A stretch of DNA of 64,000 nt, from positions 1,244,001-1,308,000 of the forward strand of contig NZ_CP137157.1 of assembly GCF_040581405.1 (NCBI RefSeq). The letters run 5' to 3'. The notes beneath the pieces were generated by a model. That model saw only the letters and a program-made list of their open reading frames with translations, was not told the origin of the DNA and did no database searches. The position numbers and the translations under genes are program-made. Position 1 is the first letter of the stretch. Each line of letters starts with the position of its first letter. This document shows, in pieces, positions 19,311 to 27,669 of the stretch. The DNA comes from Komagataeibacter sucrofermentans DSM 15973. Lineage in GTDB: Bacteria > Pseudomonadota > Alphaproteobacteria > Acetobacterales > Acetobacteraceae.

Positions 19311-20176
19311 TTATACTTTTTGAGGAATTCCCGCACGTCGCCCGCCAGGTCCTCGCGTGCGAGGGCGAAGGCAATCTGCGCCTCAAGGAAGCCCGGCTTG
19401 CTGCCGCAGTCGAAGCGCTTGCCTTCGTAGCGGTAACCGTGGAACGGCACGTGACCGATGGTCTTGGCCATGGCGTCGGTCAGCTGCACTTCGCCGCCTG
19501 CACCCTTTTCCAGCTTGGCAAGGTGCTTGAGCACGTCTGCCGTCAGCACGTAACGACCAATGACCGACAGGGTCGAGGGCGCGTCCTTGGGGTCAGGCTT
19601 TTCAACCAGGCCCTTCACTTCAACCGTCTTGCCGTCATCCGCGCCGACATCAAGGATGCCGTAGCTGCCGGTCTGCTCGCGCGGCACTTCGGTTACGGCC
19701 AGCACGTTGCCGCCGGTCTTGTTGTAAACTTCAACCAGCTGGCCAATGCAGGACTTTTCGCTCTGCACCACATCATCGGGCAGCAGGATGGCGAACGGGT
19801 CGTTGCCAATGAACTCACGCGCACACCAGATGGCGTGGCCAAGGCCGAGCGGCTCCTGCTGGCGCACGGACAGCATGGACCCCGGGGTCACGCGCGTGGC
19901 TTCGAGCGCCTTCAGCGCGGAGGCCTTCTTGCGGGCCTTCAGCGTGTCTTCGAGTTCATAGGAAATGTCGAAATAGTCGATCAGGGAATCCTTGCCCCGG
20001 CTGGACACGAGGCAGAATTCCTCGATCCCGGCTTCACGCGCTTCATCGATGGCGTACTGGATCAGCGGACGATCGACAACGGTGAGCATTTCCTTGGGCA
20101 CGCACTTGGTTGCGGGCAGGAAACGGGTGCCAAGGCCGGCAACAGGCAATACGGCTTTTTTAAGGGGCTTGATCAC
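19307..20176 (-). CDS. galU: UTP-glucose-1-phosphate uridylyltransferase
   Basis: GalU makes UDP-glucose, the donor for cellulose and other polysaccharides. The 289-residue protein starts MIKPLKKAVLPVAGLGTRFL and has the nucleotidyltransferase loop GLGTRFLPATKCVPKEML near 14-31, plus VEKPDPKDAPS and the basic EGKRFDCGSKPG near 255-266. The start codon is GTG at 20176, preceded by TGAGG about 10 bases away. The gene is first in the galU-mutase pair. An IS1182-like element is inserted about 130 bases upstream, so its promoter may be altered or moved relative to relatives without the insertion. Confidence 0.95.
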   Translation of the reverse strand: MIKPLKKAVLPVAGLGTRFLPATKCVPKEMLTVVDRPLIQYAIDEAREAGIEEFCLVSSRGKDSLIDYFDISYELEDTLKARKKASALKALEATRVTPGSMLSVRQQEPLGLGHAIWCAREFIGNDPFAILLPDDVVQSEKSCIGQLVEVYNKTGGNVLAVTEVPREQTGSYGILDVGADDGKTVEVKGLVEKPDPKDAPSTLSVIGRYVLTADVLKHLAKLEKGAGGEVQLTDAMAKTIGHVPFHGYRYEGKRFDCGSKPGFLEAQIAFALAREDLAGDVREFLKKYK

Positions 20177-20307
20177 TAATATTTACCTCAAGATGCATGA
20201 CAGAAGCAGACAATCCCGGCTGACCCCCCATTTTATAATGATGACAGGGATCAGGGTGTTGCCAGATGAACAAGGATATAGCGTGCTTCATCAGGACCAA
20301 ACATGAT

Positions 20308-20311
20308 TTAA
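20308..20311 (+). repeat. Left TTAA flank of the IS (possible target-site duplication)
   Basis: TTAA at 20308-20311 directly abuts the left inverted repeat and is matched by TTAA at 21761-21764 on the right side. Because TTAA is its own complement, duplication and simple symmetry cannot be told apart here. Confidence 0.5.
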
Positions 20312-21760
20312 CAGCCTGTCGGGTTGGGGTACCCTGTGAAGGGGGGCGATTGTAAGGTGGTGTGATGAGCAGCTTCATCCCGTTTGACCGGTCTCAGCCG
20401 TATCTTCTGCCGCCTGATCTGAAGTCGTGGCTTCCTGCTGATGATATGGCGCATTTCATTGTAGCCGCCGTTGAGCGGGTTCCGATGAGTGCGTTCTGCG
20501 TGCCAGTGCGCACGGGAGGCAAGGCGCAGTATCATCCGCGCCTGATGCTGGCCCTTCTGATCTTCAGCTATGCGAACGGGTTGTTTTCCTCACGCCGGAT
20601 CGAGCGGGCGACATATCGCGACATCGGGGTGCGATTCGTGGCGGCGAACCTGCATCCGGATCATGATACGATTGCGACCTTCCGCCGGACGAACCGGACA
20701 GCCATTGAAGCTGCATTTGCGCAGGTCCTGCTTCTGGCGCGCGAGACGGGTCTGCTGCGTCTGGGCGTGGTGTCGATCGACGGCACGAAAATCGATGCTG
20801 ACGCATCGAAATACCGTTCGGTGCGCTACGACCGGATCAGGGCGCTGCGCGAACAGCTGGCTGTGGATATCGCGAAACTGATGGACCAGGCGGAGCATGC
20901 GGACGTCACAGACAGAGATCCGCAGGCATTGCCGGAAGAGCTTGCCCGGCGGGAAACGCTGAAAGCGAAGCTGGACGAAGCCTGCGCCCGGCTGGAAGCT
21001 GATGCGAAGGCGCAGGCTGAAACGGCGCGACCGGCCTACGAGAAGAAGAAAGCCGCTTATGATGCGAAAACAGGGCGTCGCGGCCGGGCGCCCAAACCGC
21101 CCGATGATGAACCACCACCCGACCGACAGATCAGTCTGACCGATCCCGACAGCCGCCTCATGCGGCGTTCGGACGCCCACGAGTTCCGGCAGGCTTACAA
21201 TGCCCAGGCCGTGGTGTGCGCCGAAGGCAGCCAGTTGATCGTGACAACCGACGTTGTCGCCACATCAGCGGATGCGCCGTCCTTTGCCGACACGGTGCTG
21301 TCGATGGAAGACACAATCGGTCTCCCAAAGACAGTGCTCGCCGATACCGGTTACGCCAGCGGGCAGGCGGTCCGGAAACTGCGGGAAAAGGGCATTGATC
21401 CGCTGGTCGCCATTGGACGGCCCTGTGCCCGCAGACCTTACGACTTCCGACCCCGGCCCGCAGAAAGGGAGCCACGCCGGATAACCGAACCCTGGCGGCT
21501 TGCCATGAAGGACAGGCTGGAAACTACAGAAGCCGGAGATCTTTACAGACGACGAAAACAGACCGTGGAGCCGGTCTTTGGAATTATCAAAAGCATCATG
21601 GGCTTCAGAAAATTCAGCCTGCGTGGCCTTGCAAAAGTCACGACCGAATGGACACTCGTTGCTCTCGCATACAACTGTAAAAGAATGGCGCGGCTTCAGG
21701 CAGCATAAGCCAGGTCAGCCTTGGCGTTATCAGCCGCAAAATGCCCAACCCGACAGGCTG
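20312..21760 (+). mobile_element. IS1182-like insertion sequence, apparently intact
   Basis: The element is 1,449 bp and contains one transposase gene. Its ends are inverted repeats CAGCCTGTCGGGTTGGG (20312-20328) and CCCAACCCGACAGGCTG (21744-21760), 17 of 17 matching. The symmetry continues outward for 8 more bases on each side (TGATTTAA and TTAAATCA), so either the repeats are 25 bp or the element entered a palindromic TGATTTAAATCA site with TTAA duplicated. It lies between galU and tRNA-Leu. The reading frame has no internal stop, so it may be active. Confidence 0.88.
20365..21708 (+). CDS. IS1182-family DDE transposase
   Basis: The 447-residue protein starts MSSFIPFDRSQPYLLPPDLK, the usual N-terminus of IS1182 transposases, with an N-terminal DUF772-type segment (MLALLIFSYANGLFSSRRIE) near 52-71. 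Candidate catalytic residues are Asp in VVSIDGTKIDADAS near 140, Asp in VLADTGYASG near 328 and Glu in VEPVFGIIK near 398. The central part (about 175-250) is charged and variable, as usual. The ATG at 20365 is chosen over a GTG at 20362; AAGGTGG (20354-20360) is the ribosome-binding site. No frameshift or truncation is visible. Confidence 0.93.
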   Translation: MSSFIPFDRSQPYLLPPDLKSWLPADDMAHFIVAAVERVPMSAFCVPVRTGGKAQYHPRLMLALLIFSYANGLFSSRRIERATYRDIGVRFVAANLHPDHDTIATFRRTNRTAIEAAFAQVLLLARETGLLRLGVVSIDGTKIDADASKYRSVRYDRIRALREQLAVDIAKLMDQAEHADVTDRDPQALPEELARRETLKAKLDEACARLEADAKAQAETARPAYEKKKAAYDAKTGRRGRAPKPPDDEPPPDRQISLTDPDSRLMRRSDAHEFRQAYNAQAVVCAEGSQLIVTTDVVATSADAPSFADTVLSMEDTIGLPKTVLADTGYASGQAVRKLREKGIDPLVAIGRPCARRPYDFRPRPAEREPRRITEPWRLAMKDRLETTEAGDLYRRRKQTVEPVFGIIKSIMGFRKFSLRGLAKVTTEWTLVALAYNCKRMARLQAA

Positions 21761-21764
21761 TTAA
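21761..21764 (+). repeat. Right TTAA flank of the IS
   Basis: The TTAA following the right inverted repeat matches the left flank at 20308-20311 and forms the second half of the possible duplication. Confidence 0.5.
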
Positions 21765-21988
21765 ATCACTATTTCCATGCCTCATCGCAAATGATGGCGA
21801 AATCGACACCATTTGTAACGTACGGGCCAGCCTGAAGTGCTGTCTGCGGGATGCATCATCCTGCGGTAGATAGAGGCATTCAATGAGGAATAATTGTGAC
21901 TTTTTTATGACCTGCACCCTAAACGCCCTTCCCGGTGGAAGGTTGCGGGGCGTGTGCGATTCAAATCCGGCCCTGACTGCGCATGTGT

Positions 21989-22024
21989 AAAAACACACCT
22001 GCCCCGGAGGGGTGATGTGTTTTA
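21989..22024 (-). terminator. Terminator of the tRNA-Leu transcript
   Basis: On the minus strand a stem with arms AAAACACA and TGTGTTTTT encloses a GC-rich inner hairpin (CCCC-TCC-GGGG), and the 3' arm ends in a T-run. It lies 27 bases downstream of the tRNA-Leu 3' end. Confidence 0.7.
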
Positions 22025-22050
22025 TCTTGCATCAGTTTTCAGAAAAAAAG

Positions 22051-22136
22051 TGGTGCGGCCAAGAAGACTCGAACTTCCACGGGGTTGCCCCCACAAGCAC
22101 CTCAAGCTTGCGCGTCTACCATTCCGCCATGGCCGC
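22051..22136 (-). tRNA. tRNA-Leu(GAG)
   Basis: On the minus strand the 5' acceptor GCGGCCA pairs with TGGCCGC near the 3' end, followed by discriminator A and an encoded CCA (22051-22053). The anticodon stem CAAGC/GCTTG closes the loop TTGAGGT, giving anticodon GAG (plus-strand 22101-22103), which reads CUC and CUU. The long variable arm (TGGGGGCAACCCCG region) and the T-arm GTTCGAGTC are typical of a class II tRNA. The length is 86 bases. Confidence 0.95.
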
Positions 22137-22196
22137 AACGTGACAACGAGCATCGAGTGAGCGATACCGTCATGACGATGAATGGGCGTATAACCG

Positions 22197-22889
22197 ATGA
22201 AAGACGAACGGGCAATGACCGAAAACAACTTTTTATGGGATAAAGCGCCAGAACAGGTGCCCTACCCCACCGCATTGGCGGAAATGGAGGCCCAGGCCCG
22301 TGGAATTCGGGCGGGCACGCACCCCGAGCGCGTGTGGCTGCTCGAGCATCCCCCCACATACACCGCCGGAACCTCGGCAAAGGATTCGGACCTGTTCAAC
22401 CCGCGTGGCTACCCCACCTATCCTGCCGGGCGTGGCGGGCAGTGGACCTATCATGGCCCCGGGCAGCGCGTGGCCTATGCCATGCTAGACCTGACCCGCC
22501 CGCGCGCCATGGTGCCGCCGCGTGACCTGCGGGCCTATGTCCATGCGCTGGAGGAGTGGATCATCCGCACCCTCGCCCGCTTTGGCGTAACGGGAGAGCG
22601 GCGCGCGGAGCGTATTGGCGTGTGGGTGGTCGATCCCGCTACCGGGCGGGAGGAAAAGATCGCGGCGATTGGCGTGCGTGTCTCACGCTGGGTGAGCTGG
22701 CACGGAATCGCGATCAATGTTGACCCCGATCTGAGCGATTTTGGGGGAATCGTGCCTTGTGGCATCAGCGAATACGGCGTGACCAGCCTGGCGAAGCTGG
22801 GCAGGCGGGTGCGCATGGAGGACGTGGATGCGGCACTGGCCGAGACATGGGAATCCTGTCTCGGCCCGATTCGCGGCACGCAGGCGTAA
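22197..22889 (+). CDS. lipB: Octanoyl-[acyl carrier protein]:protein octanoyltransferase
   Basis: LipB moves octanoate from ACP to lipoyl domains, the first step of lipoate assembly (LipA follows). The 230-residue protein has the motif [16 protein letters not shown] near 80-95, the catalytic Lys154 ([19 protein letters not shown]) and the nucleophile Cys188 in [15 protein letters not shown] second Met seven codons in (22215) is an alternative start; neither has a strong ribosome-binding site. The gene is divergent from tRNA-Leu and convergent with the LolA-like gene. Confidence 0.94.
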   Translation: MKDERAMTENNFLWDKAPEQVPYPTALAEMEAQARGIRAGTHPERVWLLEHPPTYTAGTSAKDSDLFNPRGYPTYPAGRGGQWTYHGPGQRVAYAMLDLTRPRAMVPPRDLRAYVHALEEWIIRTLARFGVTGERRAERIGVWVVDPATGREEKIAAIGVRVSRWVSWHGIAINVDPDLSDFGGIVPCGISEYGVTSLAKLGRRVRMEDVDAALAETWESCLGPIRGTQA

Positions 22890-22909
22890 AGCCGCGCGCC
22901 GCCCTGCGA

Positions 22910-23536
22910 TCAATTGCTGGGGCTGAGGGTAAACATTGTGTCAGGCCAGGCCTGACCGCTGACGGTGGTATCGGTCAGGTCAAGGCGGATGTGCTGGCGC
23001 TCCACATCCGTCATTTCAATGACCAGCAGCGACAGCTTGCCCCCGATATCCGCGAATCCGAGGGTCAGGATGCCCTGCGATTCGCTATCGCGCCGCCCCA
23101 GCGAGACCTGCAGGCTGTTCTGCCCGTGCTGAACCGCCGTGACTGAAATCTGGCCAGACAGGTGCACCGGCTGGTCAAGCAGCAGGCCGAGCGGCTGGCG
23201 GCCAAGCGACATGCGGGTGACCGATTCGCGCCGGTGATCGACAAACAGCAGGCGCCCGTTTGCCGCCACCAGCTTCATTGAGCCCGGGGTGGCATAATCC
23301 AGCCGCAGGCGGCCGGGATCATAATGCATGACCCCCTGCCCCTTGCCGCCATCGGGCCATGTCTGCACGAAATTGGCCTGCAGCCCGCGTGAGGTGTTGA
23401 GGTAGGTCTCGACGCGCGCGATGTCATCGGCCTGGTTGGGCGATGTGGTGGCGGGCGTGCCCGCGCAGGCGGCGAGCAGCGTGAGCAGGCCGCCCATCAT
23501 CAGCCGCCGCGTGGCGAAGGGAAAGGCGGGCATCAT
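22910..23536 (-). CDS. LolA-like outer-membrane lipoprotein carrier homologue with a lipobox
   Basis: The 208-residue protein resembles LolA (COG2834): after the signal it shows VETYLNTSRGLQANFVQTWP near 43-62, GVMHYDPGRLRLDYATPGSMKLVAANGR in parts near 68-95, and the LolA-type beta segments. LolA itself is a soluble periplasmic chaperone, yet this one begins with a signal peptide ending LLAACAG, a good lipobox with Cys24. It may be a membrane-anchored LolA or LolA-related protein. It overlaps the end of bolA as ATGA (23533-23536), so the two are translated together. Confidence 0.75.
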   Translation of the reverse strand: MMPAFPFATRRLMMGGLLTLLAACAGTPATTSPNQADDIARVETYLNTSRGLQANFVQTWPDGGKGQGVMHYDPGRLRLDYATPGSMKLVAANGRLLFVDHRRESVTRMSLGRQPLGLLLDQPVHLSGQISVTAVQHGQNSLQVSLGRRDSESQGILTLGFADIGGKLSLLVIEMTDVERQHIRLDLTDTTVSGQAWPDTMFTLSPSN

Positions 23537-23877
23537 GCCGTGGCCATCCGCGCCTGCTCTTCTGGCGTGCGCAGCACGAGCGAGAGCGCGTGCATGCCAC
23601 CTGCGAATTCATCCGCCAGCAGGTTATGCACCAGGCGCGAGCGCTGCACGCGGCCCACGCCCTCGAAGGCGGGGCTGACGATCAGCACGTTATAGTGACT
23701 CTCCCCCGCCTGCACGCCGTTGTCGCGCACATGCACGTGGTGGGCGTGGCGGGCGCTGTCATCGTGGATGGCGAGTTCCACCGGGGCGAGGTGTTCGCGT
23801 ATGATGCGGTCGATCCGTCCGGCCCGGCCGGTTGCGTGCTGTTCCATTGGCGGCTCCATGATAGCGGGATCATTCAT
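23533..23877 (-). CDS. bolA: BolA-family protein
   Basis: BolA proteins bind [2Fe-2S] clusters together with monothiol glutaredoxins and affect morphology and iron or stress responses. The 114-residue protein has the family pattern HVHVRDNGVQAGESHYNVLIVSPAFEG in parts near 45-71, then RSRLVHNLLADEF and HALSLVLRTPEE. The ATG at 23877 is used; an internal ATG at 23859 would also leave the domain intact. It is divergent from the J-domain gene with 49 bases between, and it is the first gene of the bolA-lolA-like pair. Confidence 0.9.
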   Translation of the reverse strand: MNDPAIMEPPMEQHATGRAGRIDRIIREHLAPVELAIHDDSARHAHHVHVRDNGVQAGESHYNVLIVSPAFEGVGRVQRSRLVHNLLADEFAGGMHALSLVLRTPEEQARMATA

Positions 23878-23926
23878 TGCACAGCTTCGCTCTTGCACGA
23901 AGCATGGACAGGCGCACATAACGGGA

Positions 23927-24556
23927 ATGATGAAGAGAAGGAACACCCGGCACCGCGCCTTTGACCCCGATCCCGATGCGCCGGACCGCTGCTGCGACAT
24001 GCATGGCTGCGACCAGCCCGCAGGCTACCGGGCTCCGCGCTCGCGTGATGCGCTGAACAAGTATTTCTGGTTCTGCCTTGAACATGTGCGTGAATACAAT
24101 TCACGGTGGGACTATTATCGCGGCATGTCACCCGGCCAGATCGAGGCGCATATCCGCGCCGATGCCTCATGGGACCGTCCTTCATGGAAGCTGGGCCAGG
24201 GCAGCGCTGCCCGCGCGTTCAGCGAGGATGACGTGATCGACCCGCTCGACCTGCTCAAGGGGGCCGCCAAGGCGCGCGCGCGCACCCGCACCCGCCGCCA
24301 GCAAGACGAGGACCGCCGGGCCGACGCTCCGCCTGCGCTGCGCTATCCGCTTGGCGTGCTCGACCTGGGCTGGCCCGTGTCGATGGAGGAACTCAAGACC
24401 CGCTACAAGCTGCTCGCCCGCCAGCATCACCCCGATGCGAATGGCGGCGACCGCAAGGCCGAAGAGCGCTTCAAGGGCATCAATATCGCCTATACCACGG
24501 TGCGCGCCCATCTGGTGGCCACCGCCGGGCACGAGGGCGTGGCCCGACGCGCCTGA
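23927..24556 (+). CDS. J-domain protein with an N-terminal Cys/His segment
   Basis: The 209-residue protein ends with a DnaJ domain (about 136-200): [20 protein letters not shown], then [12 protein letters not shown] with the HPD tripeptide that stimulates DnaK. The N-terminal third carries CCDMHGC and a later FCLEH pair, spaced like a small zinc site, and the middle is charged. It is not a full DnaJ. In many alphaproteobacteria such a gene sits between bolA and cobS, as here; its client is unknown. The reading frame extends further upstream through the divergent bolA gene, but ATG ATG at 23927 is the sensible start. Confidence 0.85.
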   Translation: MMKRRNTRHRAFDPDPDAPDRCCDMHGCDQPAGYRAPRSRDALNKYFWFCLEHVREYNSRWDYYRGMSPGQIEAHIRADASWDRPSWKLGQGSAARAFSEDDVIDPLDLLKGAAKARARTRTRRQQDEDRRADAPPALRYPLGVLDLGWPVSMEELKTRYKLLARQHHPDANGGDRKAEERFKGINIAYTTVRAHLVATAGHEGVARRA

Positions 24557-24677
24557 AACGGGCCGCGCCATCATATGGCCGATCTGTTACAGATATGTTT
24601 ATACTCAAAGCCCGATATGCCGCCCTGCGCTGTCATGGTGGGCCCTAACAGACGAAGTGACGGACGAGATAAAGCAG

Positions 24678-25703
24678 ATGAACGAACCAGCAGACCTGAC
24701 AACTGCCGCCGTGGATGCCAACGGCACGCCACTTCCCGCCATTTCGGCCGTCAATGCGCCCGATCTGCAGGTGAGCGCGCGCGATGTGTTCGGCATCGAC
24801 AGCGACATGAAGGTGCCCGCCTTCTCGGTACGCACGGATCATGTGCCTGATATCGACCCGTCGTACAAATTCGATCACGATACGACGCTGGCCATCCTGG
24901 CGGGGTTCGCCTTCAACCGCCGCGTCATGGTGCAGGGCTATCATGGCACCGGCAAGTCATCGCATATCGAGCAGGTCGCCGCCCGGCTCAACTGGCCGAG
25001 CGTGCGCATCAACCTTGATAGCCACATCTCGCGCATCGACCTGATCGGCAAGGATGCGATCGTGCTGAAGGACGGCCAGCAGATCACCGAATTCCGCGAG
25101 GGGCTGCCGCCGTGGGGCCTGCAGCACCCCTGCGCGCTGGTGTTTGATGAATATGATGCCGGCCGGCCCGACGTGATGTTCGTAATCCAGCGCGTGCTTG
25201 AGGTGGAAGGCCACCTGACGCTGCTTGACCAGAACCGCGTGATCCGCCCGCACCCCTTCTTCCGCCTGTTCGCCACGGCCAACACGGTGGGCCTGGGCGA
25301 TACGACGGGCCTGTATCATGGCACGCAGCAGATCAACCAGGGCCAGATGGACCGCTGGAACATCGTGACCACGCTCAACTACCTGCCCCACGCGCAGGAA
25401 ACCGCCATTGTGCTGGCCAAGATGGGCATCGACCCCAAAAAGGACGAAGCGGGCCGCAAGCGGGTGGAAAGCATGGTGGCGCTGGCCGACCTCACGCGTT
25501 CGGGCTTCATCGCGGGTGACATTTCCACGGTCATGTCGCCGCGCACGGTCATCAGCTGGGCAGAAAACTTCCGTATTTTCAACGATCTTGCTTTCGCCTT
25601 CCGCGTTACCTTCCTCAACAAGTGCGATGAGGCGGAGCGCCCCACGGTGGCGGAGTATTACCAGCGCTGCTTTAACGCCAGCCCGCTGGCGCCACGGGGC
25701 TGA
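24678..25703 (+). CDS. cobS: Aerobic cobaltochelatase ATPase subunit CobS
   Basis: CobS is the AAA+ partner of CobT; with CobN they insert cobalt into hydrogenobyrinic acid diamide in the aerobic B12 pathway. The 341-residue protein has Walker [11 protein letters not shown] near 87-96, Walker [11 protein letters not shown] near 153-162 and a sensor segment [10 protein letters not shown] near 200. The N-terminal 60 residues form the usual extension. The ATG at 24678 is chosen over long upstream extensions in the same frame. It overlaps cobT by one base (TGATG). CobN is not in the window. In some genomes CobS and CobT homologues are kept without B12 synthesis, so the substrate is inferred. Confidence 0.92.
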   Translation: MNEPADLTTAAVDANGTPLPAISAVNAPDLQVSARDVFGIDSDMKVPAFSVRTDHVPDIDPSYKFDHDTTLAILAGFAFNRRVMVQGYHGTGKSSHIEQVAARLNWPSVRINLDSHISRIDLIGKDAIVLKDGQQITEFREGLPPWGLQHPCALVFDEYDAGRPDVMFVIQRVLEVEGHLTLLDQNRVIRPHPFFRLFATANTVGLGDTTGLYHGTQQINQGQMDRWNIVTTLNYLPHAQETAIVLAKMGIDPKKDEAGRKRVESMVALADLTRSGFIAGDISTVMSPRTVISWAENFRIFNDLAFAFRVTFLNKCDEAERPTVAEYYQRCFNASPLAPRG

Positions 25704-27616
25704 TGACAGGGCAGGCACGCATGCGCGAGAACCGGAACAAGACCCCCAACCCGCAGGCCGAGGATGAAGCCCGCACCGCCGAGTGCTTCAAGCGCGCCAC
25801 GGTTGGCGCCGTGCGGGCCGTGGGCGGTCAGGCCCAGACCGAGGTCTCGTTCCTCAATGGTCCCGTGCCGTCCGGCGTGTCGGTCACCGGTACGCATGTG
25901 CGCCTGCCCCACCCCTCGCGTCGCATGACCGAGGCGGAAATGACCCGCATGCGCGGCGCTGCCGATGCCGCCGCCCTGCGCCTGCGCCATCATAACGCGC
26001 CGCTGCATGAAAGCGCCCGCCCCCCTGCGGGTGAAGCGCGCGAAGTATATGACATGCTCGAGCAGGCCCGGGTGGAAAGCCTTGGCGCGCGCCACATGGC
26101 CGGTGTGGCCGCCAACCTTGATGCCCGCCTGGCGCAGGAATGCGCTGATATGGGCCTTGACCGCCTGCCCAGTCACACCAAGCTGCCCACCCCCTTCGCC
26201 TTGGGGCTGCTGGCGCGGGAGCGCATGTCGGGCCATCCGGTGCCGCAATCCATGCATGACCTCATGGCGCGCTGGGTCGATGACCTGCCGCCTGCTGCCC
26301 GCCGCGCCCTTGACGAGATGGCGGCACGGCAGGACAGCCAGCAGGAATTCGCCCAGGCCGCGCGCAGGCTGCTCATGGCGTGCGACCTGCTCCAGCAGGA
26401 AACCACGCCCGAGGAAGGGGCGGATGACGGTACGAACGATGCCGAGGCCGCCAGCAGCGATGATGAGGAACCCGCTGAAGACACCACCCCCGATGCCCAG
26501 GAAGATGGCCCGGAGGAGGACGACGGCAACCAGCCCATGCAGATGTCGCAGGGCACGGGTGCCAGCGATGACGAACCCGATGATGGCGAACAGGGTGGCT
26601 CGGCCAGCGGGTCGGAAGAGGCCGGTGGCCCTGCCGAGGGTGAAGCGGAGGAGGCTGAACCGCAGCGCGGCTACCATGCCTTCACCACCGTTTATGACGA
26701 GGAAATAGCCGCCGAGGATCTGTGCGATGCGGAGGAACTGTTCCGCCTGCGCCAGACGCTCGACCAGCAGCTTGTCAGCATGCAGGGCGTGGTTTCCAAG
26801 CTGGCCAATCGCCTGCAGCGCAAGCTCATGGCACAGCAGACCCGCGCGTGGGAGTTCGACCTTGAGGAAGGCATGCTCGATGCCGGGCGGCTTTCGCGCA
26901 TCGTGGTCAATCCCATGCTCTCGCTGTCCTACAAGCGCGAGCGTGATATGGATTTCCGCGATACGGTGGTCACGCTCCTGATCGATAACTCGGGTTCCAT
27001 GCGCGGTCGCCCCATCTCGGTGGCGGCCATGTGCGGTGATATTCTGGCCCGCACGCTCGAGCGTTGCGCGGTGAAGGTTGAAGTGCTCGGCTTCACCACC
27101 CGTGCGTGGAAAGGTGGCCGCAGCCGCGAGGCATGGGTTCAGGCGCACAAGCCTGAAAATCCGGGGCGGCTGAATGACCTGCGCCATATCATCTACAAGG
27201 CGGCCGATATGCCGTGGCGGCGCGCGCGGCGCAACCTTGGCCTGATGCTGCGCGAGGGGCTGCTCAAGGAAAACATCGACGGTGAAGCCCTGCTCTGGGC
27301 CCAGCGCCGCCTTGCCAGCCGCCCGGAAGGCAGGCGCATCCTGATGGTGATTTCCGATGGTGCGCCGGTGGATGACAGCACGCTGTCCGCCAATCCCGGC
27401 TCCTACCTCGAGAACCACCTGCGCGAGGTCATTGCCCATATTGAGACGCGCACCAGCACCGAATTGCTGGCCATCGGCATTGGCCATGACGTGACGCGCT
27501 ATTACCGTCGCGCCGTAACCATTACCGACCCCGAGGAACTTGGCGGCACGATGATGAAGAAGCTGTCCGAACTGTTTGGTGAGGAAACAGCACGGGGTGC
27601 GCGCCGGAGAAGCTGA
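25703..27616 (+). CDS. cobT: Cobaltochelatase subunit CobT
   Basis: CobT (637 residues) forms a ring complex with CobS. Its N-terminal part is helical, residues about 235-320 are extremely acidic (runs of Glu and Asp), and the C-terminal von Willebrand A domain contains the MIDAS motif DNSGS near 428-432 and [10 protein letters not shown] near 548. The order and overlap with cobS are the family norm. A strong terminator follows. Confidence 0.93.
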   Translation: MTGQARMRENRNKTPNPQAEDEARTAECFKRATVGAVRAVGGQAQTEVSFLNGPVPSGVSVTGTHVRLPHPSRRMTEAEMTRMRGAADAAALRLRHHNAPLHESARPPAGEAREVYDMLEQARVESLGARHMAGVAANLDARLAQECADMGLDRLPSHTKLPTPFALGLLARERMSGHPVPQSMHDLMARWVDDLPPAARRALDEMAARQDSQQEFAQAARRLLMACDLLQQETTPEEGADDGTNDAEAASSDDEEPAEDTTPDAQEDGPEEDDGNQPMQMSQGTGASDDEPDDGEQGGSASGSEEAGGPAEGEAEEAEPQRGYHAFTTVYDEEIAAEDLCDAEELFRLRQTLDQQLVSMQGVVSKLANRLQRKLMAQQTRAWEFDLEEGMLDAGRLSRIVVNPMLSLSYKRERDMDFRDTVVTLLIDNSGSMRGRPISVAAMCGDILARTLERCAVKVEVLGFTTRAWKGGRSREAWVQAHKPENPGRLNDLRHIIYKAADMPWRRARRNLGLMLREGLLKENIDGEALLWAQRRLASRPEGRRILMVISDGAPVDDSTLSANPGSYLENHLREVIAHIETRTSTELLAIGIGHDVTRYYRRAVTITDPEELGGTMMKKLSELFGEETARGARRRS

Positions 27617-27634
27617 AGGTTTCCGGCTCCCCTG

Positions 27635-27669
27635 CCCCGCGCCATGTAACCGGCGCGGGGCTTTTTTTT
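27635..27669 (+). terminator. Rho-independent terminator of cobT
   Basis: CCCCGCGCC (27635-27643) pairs with GGCGCGGGG (27652-27660) around an 8-base loop, and eight T follow. The T-run runs directly into the stop codon of the convergent decarboxylase gene. Confidence 0.92.

Noticed and set aside
20304-20311. IS ends placed at TGATTTAA, giving 25-bp inverted repeats
   Set aside because: This would leave no target duplication; the TTAA-flanked 17-bp end is preferred, though it is not proven.
21941-21983. tRNA-like stretch (GATTCAAATCC T-arm-like segment) upstream of tRNA-Leu
   Set aside because: No matching acceptor or anticodon arm could be assembled; the similarity is limited to a few bases.
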